This document shows positions 20,144-31,009 of a stretch of DNA of 64,000 nucleotides, one piece after another. The stretch spans positions 179,032,636 to 179,096,635 of the forward strand of contig CM076194.1 in assembly GCA_038277395.1 (NCBI GenBank), given 5' to 3'. The translations under genes and the position numbers were made by a program. Origin of the DNA: Dryocosmus kuriphilus (lineage: Eukaryota > Arthropoda > Insecta > Hymenoptera > Cynipidae). Numbering within the stretch: position 1 is the first letter of the stretch; every line of letters starts with the position of its first letter. The notes below the pieces were generated by a model. That model was not told the DNA's origin. It did no database searches and saw nothing but the letters and a program-made list of their open reading frames with translations.

Positions 20144-20620
20144 TTATAAAAATAAAAACAGTAACGTAGAATATCTTTACAAGACACAAGAATATCCTCC
20201 TGGCCCCATAATACATTTCAATCGCTATTAATTATCAACCTTAAGCTTTTTAATAAAGGTCTGTTTGGGACGGATCAGTTATTACAACTAAAAAATTAGA
20301 AAAACAAAAAACGCAGCGTAGAATATCTTCAAAGGGAAAGAAACATCCCCCTTATCTTATTAGAAGTGACTTCCGCTGGGAATACCTGTTGCAACTGGAA
20401 AGTTCTAAAAATAATTATAGCAGCGTAGGATATCTTCACAAGACATAAAACTATTCAACTGCCCGCCAATTTAATTCAAGAACACTCATTTATCACTCTT
20501 TAGCTTCTTAATAGAAGTCTCTTTGGTACGGAATTCTTTTCACAACTAAGAAATCTTTTAAATAAAAACTGCCACGTAGAATTTCTTAACACTTGAAAAT
20601 CTGTGGATTTATTATATCTT
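20144..20620 (+). repeat. ~155-bp satellite, right part
   Basis: Units begin 'gtagaatatcttyacaagacacaa' at about 20165, 20319, 20425 and 20576. Spacing is 154, 106 (a deletion) and 151. They match the units at 18869 and 19025, showing that the LINE fragment split one array. Confidence 0.82.
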
Positions 20621-20799
20621 TGGCTTTGAGTTTCAGTAATTTTGACAAACTTTTATAATATTCTCACAATGGTTTTGTACCCTATTTTCGCAAACACGTT
20701 TGTTCATGATCTAAGCTAGACGTCTTCGCTTGAGCGATTGTTCGAATTGATGTCAGTCAGCATCTAAACAAACTCGGGCACGTTTTAATACACTTAATG
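20621..20799. other. No gene recognised
   Basis: Spacer without readable repeats or frames. Confidence 0.3.
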
Positions 20800-22740
20800 T
20801 GGATCTAGTAATTTCCTGCTCTAACATGGTAACAGCACCGTATATCCGAACGCTAATTTCCATTTGTGCTTCTTCCCGATTCCTAGGCAGTGGTTCTTTC
20901 TACACAACTTCTTTCATATAGCCCCAGAAAAAGAAGTCCAGTGGCGTGAAGTCGGGCGATCTTGGCAATGTACAGTAAAATAATTTAATGCATCTCTCGT
21001 AAAATTGGCTTTTGCATTGTTACAATAATGAATAATAATGCGAAATTTATTATTATTATTAATTAGAAGTGAGTTTCTAATGTAGTACATATCCTTTGTT
21101 TTCTGGTTTTATAACCAATCCATCCGTTACCATACTGTTCACTTCAAAATTGCACAACATCTCTGGACCGATGAGCTGGACATTCATCGTGTTGGAAAAT
21201 TAAAGTTTGACGAATATGAAGTGGAACATCATCTAGGAGCTCTGGAAGAACATCCCGCAGAAAGAATAGATACTGTGCATCCTATGAAAGTGTTTTGCTA
21301 TTAACTGGACAATTAGAAATTGCTTCATACTAAATTCGAAAGATCCATCCAAAGTTAACGGCGTGGAAAGCTGCTTAACTTCAATGATACAACGAGAAGT
21401 GCTTTTCGCAGATCAATGAGGCCATTAGTGTAAATACTAAAAGTATAAGCAATCTGTTGAAAACCATTGAAAGCTTTTTTTTAAAATCAATAACCAATTT
21501 TCGTTTATTTTTGTTAAAGAGTAAAGAAAGTGCTTCCAAACTATTCAAAATATCTGGCATTTTTTATTATTTCGGTTAAAGTTTCAACAAAATCATGATT
21601 TTTTACATAAACAAATGAATGAATTATTTTTGAACATTTCACTAAATTAAGGTGCCACAGCGTTTACAATATTTTTAAATCTGATAATCTAATATTGATA
21701 ACTATAAGAACAAAATTAGGTATTGCAGAAAAATACGAAAGAAGTTTTATGAATTTTAACACTCACGTAAGTAATTCAAGTTTCTACAATGTTCATCTTC
21801 AAAACTTGTCTTCAAATAAAGTACAAAATTTCAATTCTTATTCAAATTCTAAATTTTTATATTAAAAGTAGCAAAAGCATTTTATAATAAACTATTCTCT
21901 AAATTATTCGTGAAAATTTTTACTGATTTGAATCAGTGATCTATTTCTATGTATTTGATTTGATGAGATTGCCTTGTCAAGCAATGAAAATTCTTATTGA
22001 ATTGATATAGTGACCCATTTTCATGAATTTAAGTGTAGAACGTTTACTTTTATTACATTCAAAAGGTTTTAATGTACTCTACTTTTAGAAACTTTTCGTC
22101 AGTGTCCCATCTAGAATGTATGGACCAATGATTTTATTCCCGACGATTCCTGACCAGAAGTTTATTGAAAATTTTCGCTGAAATCCACGTTCTCTGATGG
22201 CATCAGGATTTTTATGTTCACAAAGGTGTTGGTTGTGTACATTAAAAATTGTTTCTCTCGTAAACAAGGACTCATCTCTCCACAAAATGAAAGGTAAAAC
22301 TTCTTCATTTTGTAAAATCCACTCGCAAAATTGCATCCTGGCTTCATTGTCTCCTAATTCTAGGTGCTGGACCTTCGTCAGATGAAATGGATAAAGACCG
22401 TCTGCCTTATGTGAGCTGTAAACTGCATTTTTAGGGACATTTAAGTGTTTCCCGATCTCTCTGCAACTAGAGCTCCTGTCCGCTGCAATTTCTTGCAAAA
22501 TCCTGTCATCGCGACGCGCATTTCGCCCAATGGGTTTTGCACCAATTCCTTCCCGCCTGTGTTTAGCAAATTGTCCTGTTTCACGTAACTTCTGAGACAA
22601 TCTTTGAATCGTGCGATGACATGGTTGATTTTGCCGATCAGGAAACCGTCGATTATATACCGTGGCTGTCCCGTGAGAATCACCATGACAAACCCAAACA
22701 AAAAAAACATGTCATAGTATTCCTGCACTGTGTAAACCAT
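20800..22740 (-). pseudogene. Tc1/mariner-superfamily transposase, split by insertions
   Basis: The start ATG at 22740-22738 gives MVYTVQEYYDMFF. The helix-turn-helix follows through a frame break near 22600-22690, then a 171-codon frame (22600-22085) has QEIAADRSSSCREIGKHLNV, WRDESLFTRE with the first catalytic Asp, and NFWSGIVGNKIIGPYILDG. The gene resumes at 21290-21112 with LRDVLPELLDDVPLHIRQTL and QHDECPAHRSRDV (second Asp), and again at about 21000-20800 with RSPDFTPLDFFFWGYMKEVV (third Asp present). Some 790 bases (21291-22084) and about 110 bases (21001-21111) of foreign sequence separate the pieces. All three acidic residues are still visible. It differs in sequence from the 11.6-kb transposase. 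Confidence 0.8.
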
Positions 22741-23799
22741 CGTTATTGTGGTTCAGGCGGACAACTTGGAGTATTGTGATAACACTGTACGCGGCTGTTT
22801 TCAATTTGAATATTTTTTGGTGGTTTTTTTATAGTGGCCTCTTGTCGATTTATTTAGGGGTATTAGGGGTAATATTTGAGTGTTCTTGAGCATTATGGTG
22901 GTGTTAAGGGTAAACTTCCAGTAATTTCCGTGCATTTCTCGGACATCCGTTTGAATTTTTTTTATTTTTTCAAGCGCAGTAATACAAGTGTCTATTTAGC
23001 ATCTACCTGTAAGACTTTATTACGAATATCCGTATTAATGTTATATTGTCGATACTTTTGAATAATGTAATTCATTTCTGTTGCTTTTTTATCATGGTGT
23101 TGGATATTTTTTAGTTTAAGGTCAAGTGCAGTCGTATCCTGTCTTAGTTTAAATTGAATTAATATCGATATTCTTTTATTTAAATTTAATGTTGCCTTCA
23201 GGGCACTTCTACGTAGCATGCATGTGAACTCTGAAGTGGGGACTTCGACGGGAGAAGTTTCAGTCACTAACACAGTGTTGACTGGCTGCTCATGCACGCA
23301 CGACTAATTATAACACATTCCTGATTGGTGCAGCTTGAACTATTATAAATCAAAAGCTACGAGTTTCGTTAATTTTTTCAAAAGGAAATTTCGACTTATT
23401 TTTTTTTTTTTTATATAGCTATATAATCCGAACACTTGAGTCTGGATACCCTGTATATAAAGTTATACAGGTTTAAATAAAAAATTTAATTTTTTCAAAA
23501 AATCCACTTCAAAATTCAAATATCCACGATTTCGTTAAAAAAATTTTTTTTGCAAATCAGGGAAATGCGTATCTTCTCATTCTCTCTCAAAAACAACATA
23601 TTTCATCAGCTAAATATTCTGCGACTTGAAGTGTAAGATCTGCCTGATTTGAAATGGATTCGGTCTATGTCATTTTTATTCAAATTTACATTGAAATTTG
23701 TAGAAGACAAGTAAATAAAAAAAAGTTGAAAAAAGTGCGAGATTGAGAACGCAGAACGGCAGCGTTACTAGCAGTCTGTCACCTAAGCTTGTAGACCGG
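22741..23799. other. No gene recognised
   Basis: A minus-strand frame at 23297-22992 (about 100 codons, charged, with LNLNKRISILIQFKLRQD) has no recognisable domain and no splice context I trust. Near 23443-23463 'gagtctggataccctgtata' looks like the end of a small DNA transposon, but no partner end was found. Confidence 0.3.
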
Positions 23800-24145
23800 T
23801 ATTGACAAAAAAATTTTTTACCGGCAATGGAAATGGTGAGAGGTGTAACTGAAATTATTTCTGCTTCTAGTCACAAGGGTGCCTTTCCACTTCCTTCGAA
23901 TAGTCACAGAAATACTTTCAGTTACACCCCTCACCCTTTCCAGTGTTTTGCGGGTAGCGAGAAGGCATCCCTGTGACTGGTGACAGAAATACTGAAATTA
24001 CACCAGGTTAGTAAGGTACCCATATTATTAAAGGGGGTGGAAGACACCCTTGTGACTGGGAGTAGAAATACTTTAAATTACACTCCTCACCCTTTCCAGT
24101 GATGGTAAGAAATTTTTTTTGTCGTTACCAGTAAAAAATTTTTTT
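23800..24145. mobile_element. Foldback element with repeated 'caccctttccagtg' boxes
   Basis: The left side starts 'ttgacaaaaaaattttttaccgg' and the right side ends with its inverse around 24100-24145 ('ggtaagaaattttttttgtc'). A box for 'gtgactgg..agaaatacttt.agttacacccctcaccctttccagtg' occurs once inverted (about 23828-23880) and three times direct (about 23905, 23968 partial, 24045), so the element has an internally reiterated palindrome. It has no coding capacity. Confidence 0.6.
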
Positions 24146-24649
24146 TGTCGGTACTGGTAAAGAAATTTTTACACAAGATCCATTTTTACACAATTTATAC
24201 ACAAGATCAGAAAGTGCAGGCTCAAAATCCTACACTGTCATTAGCCGTAGTATTCGTGCTAAATTTCAAATTAAAAGAGTTAAGCGACAGTTCTTTTTAT
24301 TCGCTTTTATTTAACTCCATCTTGGTGTCTGTCGTGGCGGGATGGTGCAAATTTTCACTTCGTTTTTTCGCCTACTTATTTAATGATTTGAAAATTAAAC
24401 TTTTGCATGAATATTGCTTTGACCTGACATTTTCATTTTGCACTGCTGTAACACGCAAATAAAAATACTGTTATGTAGAATTTGTCAATTGAACAAATCA
24501 GATTTCAAACGGTAGTTCACAGCTGGTCGCTAGGTGGCACCACGTATCAGCTCAGAGTCACGAAGGAATAGTAAGGAGATCGAACTCGCTGTTAAGAAAT
24601 GTCAACAAAAACTGCATCTAAAGTACAGTCTTGGTATGATAGATTGTTC
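24146..24649. other. No gene recognised
   Basis: A plus-strand frame to 24462 is hydrophobic and low in information. No homology is recognised. Confidence 0.3.
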
Positions 24650-24824
24650 GCGCATCCGCGGTACAGATCTCTCTGTCTTCCTTTCTCTCGTGATATTGTG
24701 CGACTGAGAGGTCTGAGCTATGAGCCATATAAACTCACTTTCAAAAACGGTTCAGAGCTCGGACCTCTCACTCGCACAATTGCACAAGAGAAAAGAAGAC
24801 GGAGAGATCTGTACCGCGCATGCG
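24650..24824. mobile_element. Snap-back palindrome, ~72-bp arms
   Basis: The arm from about 24651 ('cgcgcatccgcggtacagat' onward to 'gagaggtctgagct') is inverted at about 24753-24824 with around 10 mismatches. The loop is about 30 bases. The arms are GC-richer than the flanks and end in a cgcgcatgcgcg palindrome. It is probably a small MITE. Confidence 0.7.
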
Positions 24825-25014
24825 CGAATTTATGTATACTACATTGCTGCATTGTTGAGAAAAAATGCATCCAAATCCATCATACTGTGTTTTTTTGTAG
24901 CAACAGGACCAAGTAATTCAACTATTTCATTGATTTCCAATGATTTTAGTCTGTAATTAGGTACCAGTACAAAGACTAAAAAGATTAAAGTAAACAAAAT
25001 AAAAATAAAAAAAT

Positions 25015-25466
25015 TTAAAAATACGCTTTTATTTAACTGACAATCTATCAAATTAAAAATTTTAAATAAAAAAATTATATCTGTACTAAAAACAAAAAAA
25101 TAATTTATTTTAAAATAGACAACACAGTAAGTCACTGATTATCCTAGTAGAATTTAAACAAAATTTTATAGCACGAATAATAAAAGAAAGGGGCGTATGA
25201 TTTATAAATGATGCGTACATACATACATTTATATTCATTCAACTGTTTAATACTGAAGAGGTGTGTGACAGCTTCAACACCTCATACGCCCCACGCTTTT
25301 ATTATTCGTGCTATAAAATTTTATTTAAATTCTACTAGGATAATCAGTGAATTATTGTGTTGTCTATTGTTAAATAAATAATTGTTTCCTTTTTAGTTCA
25401 GATATAATTTTTTTATTTAAAAGTTTTAATTTGATAGATTGTCAGTTAAATAAAAGCGTATTTAAG
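25015..25466. mobile_element. Foldback element, 186-bp arms and 80-bp loop
   Basis: The arm at 25015-25200 ('aatacgcttttatttaactg' to 'ggggcgtatga') is inverted at 25281-25466 with only a few differences. A third arm-like copy in the left-arm orientation is at about 58049-58240. The arms contain 'cactgattatcctagtagaa' and 'tatagcacgaataataaaag'. No coding capacity. Confidence 0.85.
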
Positions 25467-26828
25467 ATTCTTTCTATTTTTATTTTATTTATTTATACGC
25501 GTACAATTATTACATGCACCCTTTATTATGCTTAAAGTACGCTTTCGAAAAAACCGGTAAAAAATATTTACCGGACCGAAAAAAAAAAACTTTTTACTGG
25601 TACCAGTAAAAGGTTTTTGATTGGTACCGACAGTGTACACAATTCGTTGAAAAAGGTCAAAAAAAATCCCGTGATTAAAAATACCTTAGGCATTTTGTCG
25701 AAAGCCTGGTCAGTTTTTTAAAACAGTTTTCTTTTAATAATTTCATTATTTACGAAAAAATTCTAAAATCATTTTTAGCTTATTTGAGAAAAATAAAACT
25801 TTTTTGCCTCGTGCATTCTTTTCGTAGGATATACTGTTCTCATTGTGAAAAACCTTTGATTTTTTAACAAAAGTGACATATTTTCACAGGTTCATCTCAG
25901 AACCTACTACTCAGAAAAATTGTAAACTTGTACATGGTGTATTCAAAGTCAGATCTTTTGATATAAAAAGAAGAAACACACATATATATAATTATAATAT
26001 TTATATTATTTATTTTTAAAAAATTTATTATATCGAGTTAATAAATAAATTTCAGCTGTCACTCATATTGATAAATAAACTAAAGAAGAAACAGGTGTAG
26101 AAGCAGCTATTGCTGCCAGCAATCACATTGAAAATGGAATTAAAGCTCTATTTTTATTAATCCATCTCATATTAAAATAATTCGAATAATATTGGGCCTA
26201 ATAATTATTTAAAATATTGAAATTATGAACATTAATAAAATTATAATAATATATTTTTTTAAATCTATTGTCATATATTTTTTTCTATAAATTATTACTA
26301 AAGATGAAATAAATATGTCAATTCTTATTAATATTAATATTATTCAAACAATAAACTTAATACTATAATCTCTGAATACACTAAGTTATTGACAAATGGG
26401 AAAATGATAGTTTAATGAAAACATATGGACTATACATACACTCTACATGCGTACAGTTATTGAAAATCTTATTATTTCGGATAACACCAGTTTGAAAGAA
26501 AAAGTTAATAACGTTGTTGTGTAACTATAGATGAAGTAATTTTGAAATGGTTAGTTTTAAGGAAGACTCAGAAGAGCTTCGTAGAATTTTTTTCCGTTGT
26601 TTTCTTTAAGAGAGAAAAAAAAAAATTGCTAAGAATTGGAACCGCGAAAACACTCATTCAAATTAGAATCACGTAGCAATTTAGATCGCTGAAGTTAAAG
26701 TTAACAAATTTTTACTTTTATAATATTATTGTACTATATTATTTATAAGGCTATACAAAATGTGTTAGAAAATGAAAATTTTTCTTTTTAGGAAAACTAA
26801 CTCCAAAGAAAACACAGCCAGGGGCTTT
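25467..26828. other. No gene; A/T-rich
   Basis: Near 25553-25640 the paired motifs 'accggtaaaaaatatttaccgg' and 'ggtaccagtaaaaggtttttgattggtaccg' echo the ends of the 23.8-kb foldback. Otherwise the sequence is A/T-rich without a readable frame. I considered and could not support a mitochondrial origin for 26040-26380. Confidence 0.3.
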
Positions 26829-27189
26829 TATTAATAATTAAGGCGTTTATTTCTCGCAACAAGCTTTACAGAACTTCTCGCGCTCGCTCTCCCCGGGGCC
26901 TCGGCGACGACCGTCCACGACTTGAGATTACTATCTCTCGATCTCTCCCCCTCCGATAACAACCGTCCGGGTTTAACTTTTCCCTTTACAGCGTCTCCTC
27001 GATTTTTCGACTCGCACCTTTTTCCTCTCCGACTCGCTTCGACGCCAAAGGCACACTCCTCGCTTCGTCCATAGCGCGAACGTTCTCTCTGCCGATCTCA
27101 TGCACACACACACACACGCCGTAAAGGGCGCGCGCGCGCAAATCAATCATCACTCGTTCCTGGTATTTTGCCTCATTTGCTTTATAACA
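26829..27189 (-). repeat. 3' LTR of minus-strand Gypsy element
   Basis: The sequence from 'tttattaataattaaggcgtttatttctcg' to 'tttataaca' matches 32187-32569 along its whole length. Both copies carry 'cagcgtctcctcgatttttcgactcg', 'cgacgccaaaggcacactcctcg', 'gcgcgaacgttctctctgccg' and a (CA)n tract. The minus-strand LTR starts TGTTATAAA. Differences and small indels indicate an old but recognisable insertion. Confidence 0.85.
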
Positions 27190-27374
27190 TTCGGGCAACC
27201 TAGCCTTTTGCTTGGTCCCTCAAGCAAACTCACATGACGATTACATACTTTTCTTTCGGGAACTCGAAATGCGCTTTCGTTTAACAATATTAGATTGGTA
27301 TACGAACACATAAATTCAAAAGAAAGGAATGAACTTAAAGTAACTACATTTAAACAATGAACACCAACACTTAA

Positions 27375-28630
27375 TCATAATCTCGCAAATACAAAGGCTT
27401 CTTTGCGCCCCTTTTGGGTCTTGCAACGACAGTGGTCTCCGCGCTTTTCCCTTTTTCGCTCGCAATAGTATCGCGCTCTTTCTCCATTATAGCGTATCCT
27501 TCGCTCTCTCCGTTTTCGGTTTCGCTCGAATCTTCTTTCTCGCGATCGTTTATGTCGGTTTCCTCGTTCGGATTTCACCAGATTTTCATTTGGCTGACGT
27601 GCGCCCGGGAGCGCTTTTAGAACGACGTACGGACCTTTACTATGACGCCTCTGCAATTTTATGCTTTGGCCCGTCGCGACTGGATTGGTACGTATGTAAA
27701 TGATGTTTCCGATCTGAAATTCTACTTCCGCGTGGTGCCGAGAATCGTATCGCCTTTTATATTCTTCTTGCGATTTCTCGATCGCGTTCCGGATTTCTTT
27801 CTGGATTTCGATGGCCAGAGTGAACGTGTCCGCCCTTTTGGTAATCTCGCGCATCGCGTCCGGTTCAAACCTCGGCCAATACCCAAAGGTCGCCTCGAAG
27901 GGAGGGCGGATGGTGGTTTTGTCCAACGCTAAATTCACGTCCTACGCGATCTTTTTCAAATGGGTATTCCACTCTAGCGGATCGGTCTCGTTCGCCCCTG
28001 ACCTCATCCGTGCCAGGATTGTTTGATTCATTTGGTCGGCAAGGCCGTTTCCGTAGGCATGGCGGCTCGAATTCGAGACGCTACGTATACCGATCTTTTC
28101 GCAAAGCTTCCGGAAATCGTCCGCCGTGAAACTCGCCCCGCGGTCGCACACAATGCGTTCGGGCGCTCCGTACAATTCGATAAATCGCGCTCAACTTTTT
28201 AATTGTGGTTCCGGATTTGACGTTATTCACCGGCTCCAAAACGACAAACTTTGTGAGATTATCGACAATCGTTAGAACCAATTTGTTTCTACCTATTGTC
28301 GTCACGAATGGTCCCAAATGGTAGACGTGATAGTCGCGAATGGTCGCTCGCCCGCCGGTATCGGATGCAAGTCACCGGGTTGCTTTCCCCGCGGTTTCTT
28401 GTTTAAAATACACGGAAGGCAGCTCGCGACGTGTCTTTTCAAATAAATTCTCATCCCGGGGAAATAATAATGACGGCGCACACGTTCGTGCATCTTTTCA
28501 AGGCCAAAATGATTCGAGAGTTCGTGCGCCTTTATCGCGATGGCTTTTCGCATCGAGGATGGTACAATGTACAACTCAACCTCGCGCCCGTGCCTCTCCT
28601 CTACTTTAAACAAAAGTCCCTTCTCTAGAG
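27375..28630 (-). pseudogene. Gypsy integrase, frame-broken
   Basis: From 28613 the zinc-binding domain reads HELSNHFGLEKMHERVRRHY followed by CLPCILNK (H-x4-H ... C-x2-C). The catalytic core continues in two overlapping frames (28317-28081 and 28175-27942): GPFVTTIGRNKLVLTIVDN, then CDRGASFT with the second Asp, then GNGLADQMNQTI, where the usual catalytic Glu is Asp. The C-terminal tail (27938-27375) holds PPFEATFGYWPRFEPD and FQIGNIIYIRTNP, ending in a basic Arg/Lys-rich stretch and a stop at about 27375. Integrase joins element cDNA to host DNA. The frameshifts and the Glu change argue against activity. Confidence 0.85.
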
Positions 28631-29101
28631 GGTATTCCTTCGTATCTCCGATTTCTTCCGCCGTTTAATCCCTTACGTTTTTCTCGAGAATCGCGACCTT
28701 CCTATTAATCGCCTTATCCGAGCGTTGACGCATCAACACCTCGTCCTCGAAACAAATGATATTCAACACGTGTTCGTCCCTAAACTCCGTACCGTCACCT
28801 GTTTCAGATACGGGTGCGCGCTAGAGGGCGTCGACGTGTTTCATCTTCTCTCCCTTCCGATGTTCTACCTCGAAGTCCAATTCACAAAGCGCGTTCGACC
28901 ACCTCTTAATCTGCGGATTCGTCGTCTTTTGCGCGATGACAAGGACGAGAGCCTGATGGTCGGTAACGATCTTGAATTTTAACTAAATCAAAAGCACCCA
29001 CAAGCGGCCCACGGCCCAAACAGCGACGAGCAACTCGAGCTTCGACGAGTGATATCTCGACTCGATTTCCGACGTTTTTCAGCTGATCGCGTAAATGAGC
29101 T
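28631..29101 (-). pseudogene. Gypsy RNase H to integrase linker, frame-shifted
   Basis: Translation of the minus strand continues RNase H across a frameshift at about 29105: SKLELLVAVWAVGRL (about 29030), VTDHQALVLVIAQKTTNPQI (about 28950) and HRKGEKMKHVDAL (about 28860). It then runs through a linker (EDEVLMRQRSDKAINRKVA) into the integrase zinc domain. Three or more stops are present. Confidence 0.7.
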
Positions 29102-31009
29102 TCATCTGCCTGGACTCGCCGACTTGAAGCAGAATCGCACCCAACCATCTTTACTCGCGTCGCAATGGAGCTCCGTCTTCTCCGCGTGCGGTGAGTACAC
29201 TCCGAGTACTGGTTTTGAAACCAGTTTATGCTTCAAACTTTCGAAAACTTCCCTTTGGGCGCCTGCCCATTTGAACGTTACACCCTTACGCGTGAGCGCG
29301 GACAGAGGGGCGGCGATCTTCGCGTAGGCTGGCACAAATCTCCGGAAGAACCTGGTCAATCCCAAGCAGCGTCGGACCTGGTGCACATCTTTCGGGGGTG
29401 GGAAATTCTGAATCGCCTCGAACCTACTCGGGTCCGGTTGGATCACGCTTTCGCTTACCACGAACCCCAAAAAATCGGCTGTTTTTAGGCTGAATTTACA
29501 TTTCGATAAATCTGTCGTAAGCCCAGAGCTTTCGACTGCCCCGGGCGTCTGTCGAACGCGATCCTGCAATTCCGACCATGTTTTCGCGACGATCAGGATA
29601 TTGTCCAAATAAAACATTACAACTTTGTTTCTTAACGGTCCCAAAGTGAGTTCCATCGCCTTCGAAAAATAAAACGGCGCATTTGTAAAACCGAAAATCG
29701 ATCTCGTAAACTCTCCGGTCTCGTCGAGTGTTACAAATGCGGTCTTACTACGCTCTCCTTCTTTGAATGGAACTTTTAGGTAACCGTGCGCGAGATCGAA
29801 TGTCGCGAATAACTTCCCGCCAGACAATACCTCCAAAAATTCGTCCAACGCCTGTAACGGAAAATGTATACGTTCGGATTGCACGTTCAATTTTCGACAA
29901 TCGACCACAAGACAGTGTTTGCCACTCTTATTCTTCACCAAAAGTACCGGGCTCGCATACGGAGAGACCGTATTCCGCACAATGCCCTGATTGGGCCACT
30001 CTTTTATTATACCTGGAATTATCTCCCGCTCATTCCTCGCAGCCCGGTAGGGTTTTGCGCACACGGGTACGGCTCCTGACTTGGTGACGATGTCCATTTG
30101 AACTTGGGTTGAACAACCCAATTTCTCGAGACTCATGGCGATGGCGCTTCTCTTCTCGTTGAGTCGTTTTACAAGCTCATTCCGTTGCTCTGGACTGATT
30201 TCTTCTTCAACCACGACTTGCTTCTCTGACACAGGTTTTCGACCCGGTTGGTACTCTGGCACAGGGACTGCCGAGAGCACACGATCGACCGATTTCAGGA
30301 TGACCCGCTTCGTGCAAACGGCGCCGTTGAAGATTCCGAGCACCCAATCTTGTCCGGAATACCAACTCTGGATGAAGTTCACTGAATGTGATAGTAATTC
30401 CATCGTCCGGCGTCCGTCAGTGGGCGAGCTTTCCGAAGACATGATCATGGTCAAATCGATGTCATCGTGTTGTCGCAAAATGAGATCATCATCCACCTTG
30501 ACGAACACTACGTTCGGCAGGTCCGTGTATGACTTCCCCAAGAAAACATCGAAGGGTTGCACATCGTCCGGCACTACTCGCACTGGAATGTTCCATCCCG
30601 TAACTGCGTCCACGGTAATTGCCGCGTCCACGAAACCATAGGAGACGACGGGCTCGTCGTTCGCCGGTCCGAAGCGTCCCAGGGCCAAATGGTCATTGTC
30701 CATTTTCAACCACTCCGACAGCACCACAGACGCTTTTATAGTACACACTGAACACCCCGTATCGACCATGGCTACGACCTTCCGTCCGTTTATGGTGGTG
30801 TCCTTCAGGTATCTCTCCAGATTCTGGCGAGGCGCAGTCTTTAACGAACGCACTTCATCCCGAACAGGCGGCACTGGTTTCGAACAATCGCGGACTAGAT
30901 GCCCGGGCTCCTTGCATTGGTCGCACGATCTTTTTGGATACTTTTTCGCGAAATGCCCCACTTCGTGGCACTGGAAGCATTTCAGCTTATTCCCGACGTC
31001 TCTCTTCAT
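29102..31009 (-). CDS. Gypsy nucleocapsid-protease-RT-RNase H polyprotein (635 residues open)
   Basis: This is the longest open frame in the window. Two zinc knuckles come first: CFQCHEVGHFAKKYP, where the last Cys is Tyr, then canonical CDQCKEPGHLVRDC. An aspartic protease follows with VDTGCSVCTI at about residue 83. The reverse transcriptase (about residues 300-480) has SPVLLVKNKSGKHCLVVDCR, LFATFDLAHGYLKVPF, GFTNAPFYFSKAM and the catalytic box FYLDNILIV, where the second Asp of YLDD is Asn. RNase H begins at LHCDASKDGW before the frame ends in a frameshift. The element lies between two LTRs (26829-27189 and 32187-32569). GC content and codon use differ from the A/T-rich surroundings. The Asn substitution should abolish polymerisation even though the frame is open. 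Confidence 0.92.
   Translation of the reverse strand: MKRDVGNKLKCFQCHEVGHFAKKYPKRSCDQCKEPGHLVRDCSKPVPPVRDEVRSLKTAPRQNLERYLKDTTINGRKVVAMVDTGCSVCTIKASVVLSEWLKMDNDHLALGRFGPANDEPVVSYGFVDAAITVDAVTGWNIPVRVVPDDVQPFDVFLGKSYTDLPNVVFVKVDDDLILRQHDDIDLTMIMSSESSPTDGRRTMELLSHSVNFIQSWYSGQDWVLGIFNGAVCTKRVILKSVDRVLSAVPVPEYQPGRKPVSEKQVVVEEEISPEQRNELVKRLNEKRSAIAMSLEKLGCSTQVQMDIVTKSGAVPVCAKPYRAARNEREIIPGIIKEWPNQGIVRNTVSPYASPVLLVKNKSGKHCLVVDCRKLNVQSERIHFPLQALDEFLEVLSGGKLFATFDLAHGYLKVPFKEGERSKTAFVTLDETGEFTRSIFGFTNAPFYFSKAMELTLGPLRNKVVMFYLDNILIVAKTWSELQDRVRQTPGAVESSGLTTDLSKCKFSLKTADFLGFVVSESVIQPDPSRFEAIQNFPPPKDVHQVRRCLGLTRFFRRFVPAYAKIAAPLSALTRKGVTFKWAGAQREVFESLKHKLVSKPVLGVYSPHAEKTELHCDASKDGWVRFCFKSASPGR

Noticed and set aside
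22992..23297. 101-residue minus-strand frame
   Set aside because: Charged but without a recognisable domain, splice support or related copy in the window.
26040..26380. Possible nuclear copy of mitochondrial DNA, because of extreme A/T content
   Set aside because: No mitochondrial protein or rRNA segment could be read in any frame.
30135..30641. 168-residue plus-strand open frame
   Set aside because: Antisense shadow of the Gypsy pol frame.
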